From: Candidatus Woesearchaeota archaeon
Lineage (GTDB): Archaea > Nanobdellota > Nanobdellia > Woesearchaeales > JASKKU01
Length of the DNA stretch: 6,468 bases
NCBI GenBank assembly: GCA_011045925.1
Contig: DSBS01000096.1
Location: 1 to 6,468, forward strand
Direction of reading: 5' to 3'
Shown here piece by piece: positions 4,016 to 6,468 of the stretch. The notes beneath the pieces were generated by a model. The model made no database searches and was not told the DNA's origin. It worked only from the letters and a program-made list of their open reading frames with translations. Every line of letters starts with the position of its first letter. Position 1 is the first letter of the stretch. The translations under genes and the position numbers were made by a program.

Positions 4016-6043
4016 TCAGATTACGTTTACTCTTCCTTTTGATGAGAACTTCGATTTAAACCCATAAATGAAAAGATAATTCCACAAAACGCCCGGCTTC
4101 TTAATCATTCTTACAGAAAACCCGTTCTTTCTGAATACTTCTTCTATAGCCTCCTCATTGCTAAACAAAGGAGAAGTGGGAATAAATCCAAACAGGTCAG
4201 AGTATTCCACAAAACAAATCCTGCCAGAAAAAGGCATAATCTCATAGAGCCTCTTAAGGAATCTATCCAGGTTTTTTATATAACCAAGGTTTCCAAAGCT
4301 TAGAAAAACATCTGCGCGCCCTATTGACGGGTCAAGCCTTATGTTCAGCTCAGGATCATGCCTGAATTCAACAGAATGATTAAGCAATGCCTTGCCAATC
4401 CTTTTTTCTGCGTAGTTAAGGTTTTTCTTGGACATGTCAATCGCTATAAGGCTTACATTTCCATTAGTCTGCTTTACTACCTCGCATGAAAGGCCACCCG
4501 AGCCACACCCATAATCGACTACAACATTATAATTAAGGTCGCCAACTGTCGCCAGTATTTCTTTTCTGATTGAGCGGGGAAGGTTAATCGGCTCTAAAAG
4601 CCTCGAGAAGCGGCTTGACAATTCAGATATTGATAGTATAGCCTTCTGGTTAAGGGTGAGCACCATAAAGAAATAAAAAGGAAAGCCAATCGCCACAAAA
4701 GACAAGCCCAGGCCAAGGTACTTAAGGGAGTTCGGCTCATAAGCCAGCCAGAATCCCATAAATGCTGTTATCAGCAGTATCATCAAAACCGGGCCAATCC
4801 TGCCAAAAGGGGCTTTGTAAGGCCTTTCCCTATGCTTATCTTTTATCCTGAAATAAACAACTATTGACAGAATGCTGCATATCATAATCAGAACAAGAGG
4901 CATAAGAATCTGAACAAGGGTCTCAAAGCCTGACCTGAAAAGGCCAACAACTACAAAAACAGCCATTATAAAAGACTGAAAGATAATTGCCCTGTAAGGC
5001 GTTTTTCTCTTTTTGTGGATTTTGTTGAGCTGAGGGATAAATACCTCGTCCCTTGCAAGAGCATACAAAAGCCTTGGCGCACTCACAATCCAGTCTGCGG
5101 CCGAGCCCAGAATCCCCAGAAAAATCAGAATCATAAAGATATACATGCCAGGAGTTCCAAAAAACAAATAGCCCAAATATGAAAAAAAAGAGCTTGACAA
5201 TTCCTGAAACTCAAACCCTGCACTTGTCCCAAAAGAATCAGGGTTAACAAAAAAGCCAACCCCAAAAAAAGACATCATTGAGAGCACAAGCAGAATAGCC
5301 ATGGCTGAAAGGATTACCTGAGCCAGAATCACTGCCTTAGGAATCTGCTTCGGATCTTTAGTTTCCTCAGAGAGAGAGAATATTGCTTCCATCCCAAAAA
5401 AAGTGTCAGAGATAATAAAAAGCAGGAGAAAAAACAGCCCGAAATTTTCAAAGAAAGTGCTTCCCATAAAGAAAGGCTCGTAAGCCTCAGCGGAAAATTG
5501 TGCTCCGGTAAGCATCAAAACAACAGAAAGGCCTACTACAGACAGCTGAATTATCCCAAAAGCAATAAGCACCCTTACACTGGTCTTGATTCCTGTGTAA
5601 GCTAGATAATTAAATATAAACAAGGCAAGAAAAGAGAGAAATAATTTCAGTGAAAAAGAGCTTATGGTTATGCCAAAAACAACAACATGCTGAAATGGAA
5701 AAAGGTACTGCATTGCTGAGACAATAAGCATAGAAGTAGTAAGGTTTCCAATAATCCATTCCATCCAGCCAATCAGAAACCCGAAAAACTTGCCATAAGC
5801 ATGCTTGGCAAAGTCATAAACCCCTCCAAGAGAAGGGTACATTGAGTTAAGCTCAGCAAAATAGCAGGTAATAAGAATTGATGCCAGGGACAAAAATACC
5901 CATGCAAATATCACTGCCCCCCCTCCAATGTTTATGCTAATTACAGGCAGAAAAAAGATTCCTGAGCCAACAGCAAGAACTATTGTCAGGATAACAATAG
6001 ACCAGAAGCCAAGCGTTCTGTGTAGCTTAATTTCCTCAGTCAT
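4016..6043 (-). CDS. APC-superfamily permease fused to a class I SAM methyltransferase
   Basis: The 675-residue protein has two parts. Residues 1-463 are an amino acid/polyamine/organocation permease with about 12 helices (roughly 14-36, 41-63, 86-112, 120-148, 155-179, 200-222, 238-264, 289-316, 351-369, 374-398, 417-435, 441-463). Family marks are the unwound helix-1 motif GSGIF (26-30), PSLGGVYDFAKHAYGKFFGF (70-89), GMEAIFSLSEETKDPKQIP (217-235), APRLLYALARDEVFIPQL (322-339) and RPYKAPFG (407-414). After a linker, residues about 490-663 form a Rossmann methyltransferase: motif I VVDYGCGSGG (508-517), the acidic D536 after strand 2 (LIAIDMSKKNL), a motif near RADVFLSFGNLGY (576-588), and a C-terminal FRKNGFSVRMI plus GVLWNYLFIYGFK (651-663). 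Transport substrate and methyl acceptor are unknown. The APC topology puts the enzyme in the cytosol. The frame is uninterrupted. A TATA box 25 bp upstream predicts leaderless translation from 6043. An APC permease alone is near certain; the fusion partner's role is inference. Confidence 0.92.
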   Translation of the reverse strand: MTEEIKLHRTLGFWSIVILTIVLAVGSGIFFLPVISINIGGGAVIFAWVFLSLASILITCYFAELNSMYPSLGGVYDFAKHAYGKFFGFLIGWMEWIIGNLTTSMLIVSAMQYLFPFQHVVVFGITISSFSLKLFLSFLALFIFNYLAYTGIKTSVRVLIAFGIIQLSVVGLSVVLMLTGAQFSAEAYEPFFMGSTFFENFGLFFLLLFIISDTFFGMEAIFSLSEETKDPKQIPKAVILAQVILSAMAILLVLSMMSFFGVGFFVNPDSFGTSAGFEFQELSSSFFSYLGYLFFGTPGMYIFMILIFLGILGSAADWIVSAPRLLYALARDEVFIPQLNKIHKKRKTPYRAIIFQSFIMAVFVVVGLFRSGFETLVQILMPLVLIMICSILSIVVYFRIKDKHRERPYKAPFGRIGPVLMILLITAFMGFWLAYEPNSLKYLGLGLSFVAIGFPFYFFMVLTLNQKAILSISELSSRFSRLLEPINLPRSIRKEILATVGDLNYNVVVDYGCGSGGLSCEVVKQTNGNVSLIAIDMSKKNLNYAEKRIGKALLNHSVEFRHDPELNIRLDPSIGRADVFLSFGNLGYIKNLDRFLKRLYEIMPFSGRICFVEYSDLFGFIPTSPLFSNEEAIEEVFRKNGFSVRMIKKPGVLWNYLFIYGFKSKFSSKGRVNVI

Positions 6044-6062
6044 GTATTTTTCTTACAATAAC

Positions 6063-6072
6063 TTATTTAAAA
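6063..6072 (-). promoter_or_regulatory. TATA box of the permease-methyltransferase gene
   Basis: On the minus strand this reads TTTTAAATAA, centred about 25 bp before the ATG at 6043-6041. Initiation would fall at or next to the A of the start codon, so the transcript is probably leaderless. No SD-like sequence is present in the interval (GTTATTGTAAGAAAAATAC), which agrees. Confidence 0.58.
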
Positions 6073-6180
6073 GGGTAATTGATTATTCAGAAGTGAGTAA
6101 GATTTAGCCAAGAAAGCAATCAAACAAAAAATCATGTCAATAGCAAGCCAGAAGAATCTTCCAAAACTGAAAAACAAAGC

Positions 6181-6190
6181 TTTTTAAAAA
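6181..6190 (+). promoter_or_regulatory. TATA box of topA
   Basis: TTTTTAAAAA is centred about 26 bp before the topA ATG at 6212, with the purine-rich GAAAAACAAAG upstream as a BRE candidate. It predicts a leaderless mRNA; GGATG at 6205-6209 is too close to serve as an SD. The remaining intergenic DNA between the two divergent promoters (6073-6180) shows nothing I can name. Confidence 0.55.
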
Positions 6191-6211
6191 AAAGGCGTTT
6201 CAACGGATGCA

Positions 6212-6468
6212 ATGCCAAAAACCCTCATTATTGCTGAAAAGCCAAGCGCAGGAAGGAAAATTGCCAGTGCACTTGCTGACGATAAAGTTCAGGCTGTTAA
6301 AAAAAAGAAAGTCTCTTTCCTGAAGCTGTCACACAAAGGCTCTGAAGTGTATGTGGTTTCTGCTGCAGGGCATCTTTACAGCCTTGCTGAGCAGAAGAAA
6401 GGCTCTTCTTATCCTGCATTCGAGATAAAATGGTTTCCAATCAGCGAGATTAACAAAAAGATGTCTCA
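6212..6468 (+). CDS. topA: DNA topoisomerase I, type IA (N-terminal 85 residues, truncated by window)
   Basis: The protein starts MPKTLIIAEKPSAGRKIASA, the first strand of a TOPRIM domain with the catalytic Glu at residue 9 in the EKPS motif. VVSAAGHLYSL follows at about 48-58, the conserved GHL segment of type IA topoisomerases, and then FEIKWFPI. Type IA enzymes relax negative supercoils or decatenate DNA by nicking one strand through an active-site Tyr, which lies beyond the window. A topoisomerase I or III-like archaeal enzyme fits; reverse gyrase is unlikely because TOPRIM begins at residue 3 with no helicase part in front. The frame is open to the right edge. The ATG at 6207 is in another frame and lies too close to the inferred start site. 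Transcription is divergent from the permease gene. Confidence 0.9.
   Translation, partial: MPKTLIIAEKPSAGRKIASALADDKVQAVKKKKVSFLKLSHKGSEVYVVSAAGHLYSLAEQKKGSSYPAFEIKWFPISEINKKMS

Noticed and set aside
4600..4700. Possibility that the permease-methyltransferase fusion is two genes joined by a frameshift
   Set aside because: The frame is continuous through helix 12, linker and methyltransferase with normal codons, and no stop/start pair or SD site is seen near the junction; an assembly error cannot be excluded but nothing suggests one.
6207..6209. Alternative upstream ATG for topA
   Set aside because: It is out of frame with the TOPRIM coding sequence, and only the ATG at 6212 gives the conserved N-terminus.
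1..6468. CRISPR array or complete insertion sequence
   Set aside because: No regularly spaced repeats and no transposase-like protein occur within the window; the left-edge hairpins alone are insufficient evidence.

Overview
The window reads as archaeal chromosome. It carries a group II chaperonin (thermosome), an archaeal-type ribosomal protein S7, a COG2433/DUF460 RuvC-like protein found mainly in archaea, a type IA topoisomerase start, two tRNAs without encoded CCA, and TATA-like boxes about 25-33 bp ahead of several starts. The moderate-to-low GC, Lys-rich proteins, compact single-gene units and scattered ribosomal gene suggest a DPANN lineage (Woesearchaeota/Pacearchaeota-like). That placement is an inference from style; no marker was compared.

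Layout. Positions 1-193 hold no convincing plus-strand gene. They contain a probable start of a minus-strand gene (reading left from 43), its TATA-like box and several inverted repeats. tRNA-Glu(UUC) (194-268) and tRNA-Arg(UCG) (361-434) follow, each with its own TATA-like box and T-run. Next come the thermosome (538-2154) and, 3 nt later, a short DUF460 protein with a RuvC-like N-terminus and a long coiled coil (2158-3258); the pair probably forms one operon. rps7 (3359-3958) has its own promoter and essentially no leader. Convergent to it is a 675-codon minus-strand gene (4016-6043) encoding a 12-helix APC-superfamily permease fused in frame to a cytosolic class I SAM-dependent methyltransferase. 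The divergent intergenic region (6044-6211) has a TATA-like box for each direction, and topoisomerase I (topA) starts at 6212 and runs off the end.

How the genes relate. Most are housekeeping: translation (two tRNAs, S7), protein folding (thermosome) and DNA topology (TopA). The DUF460 protein may take part in nucleic-acid processing and appears co-transcribed with the chaperonin. The permease fits a scavenging lifestyle. Its methyltransferase tail is the most unusual item: it places a SAM-binding enzyme at the inner face of the membrane next to a transporter. I found no CRISPR array, no complete insertion sequence and no clear multi-gene defence or biosynthetic system. The best candidates for something undescribed are the permease-methyltransferase fusion and the structured, palindrome-rich region at the left edge.
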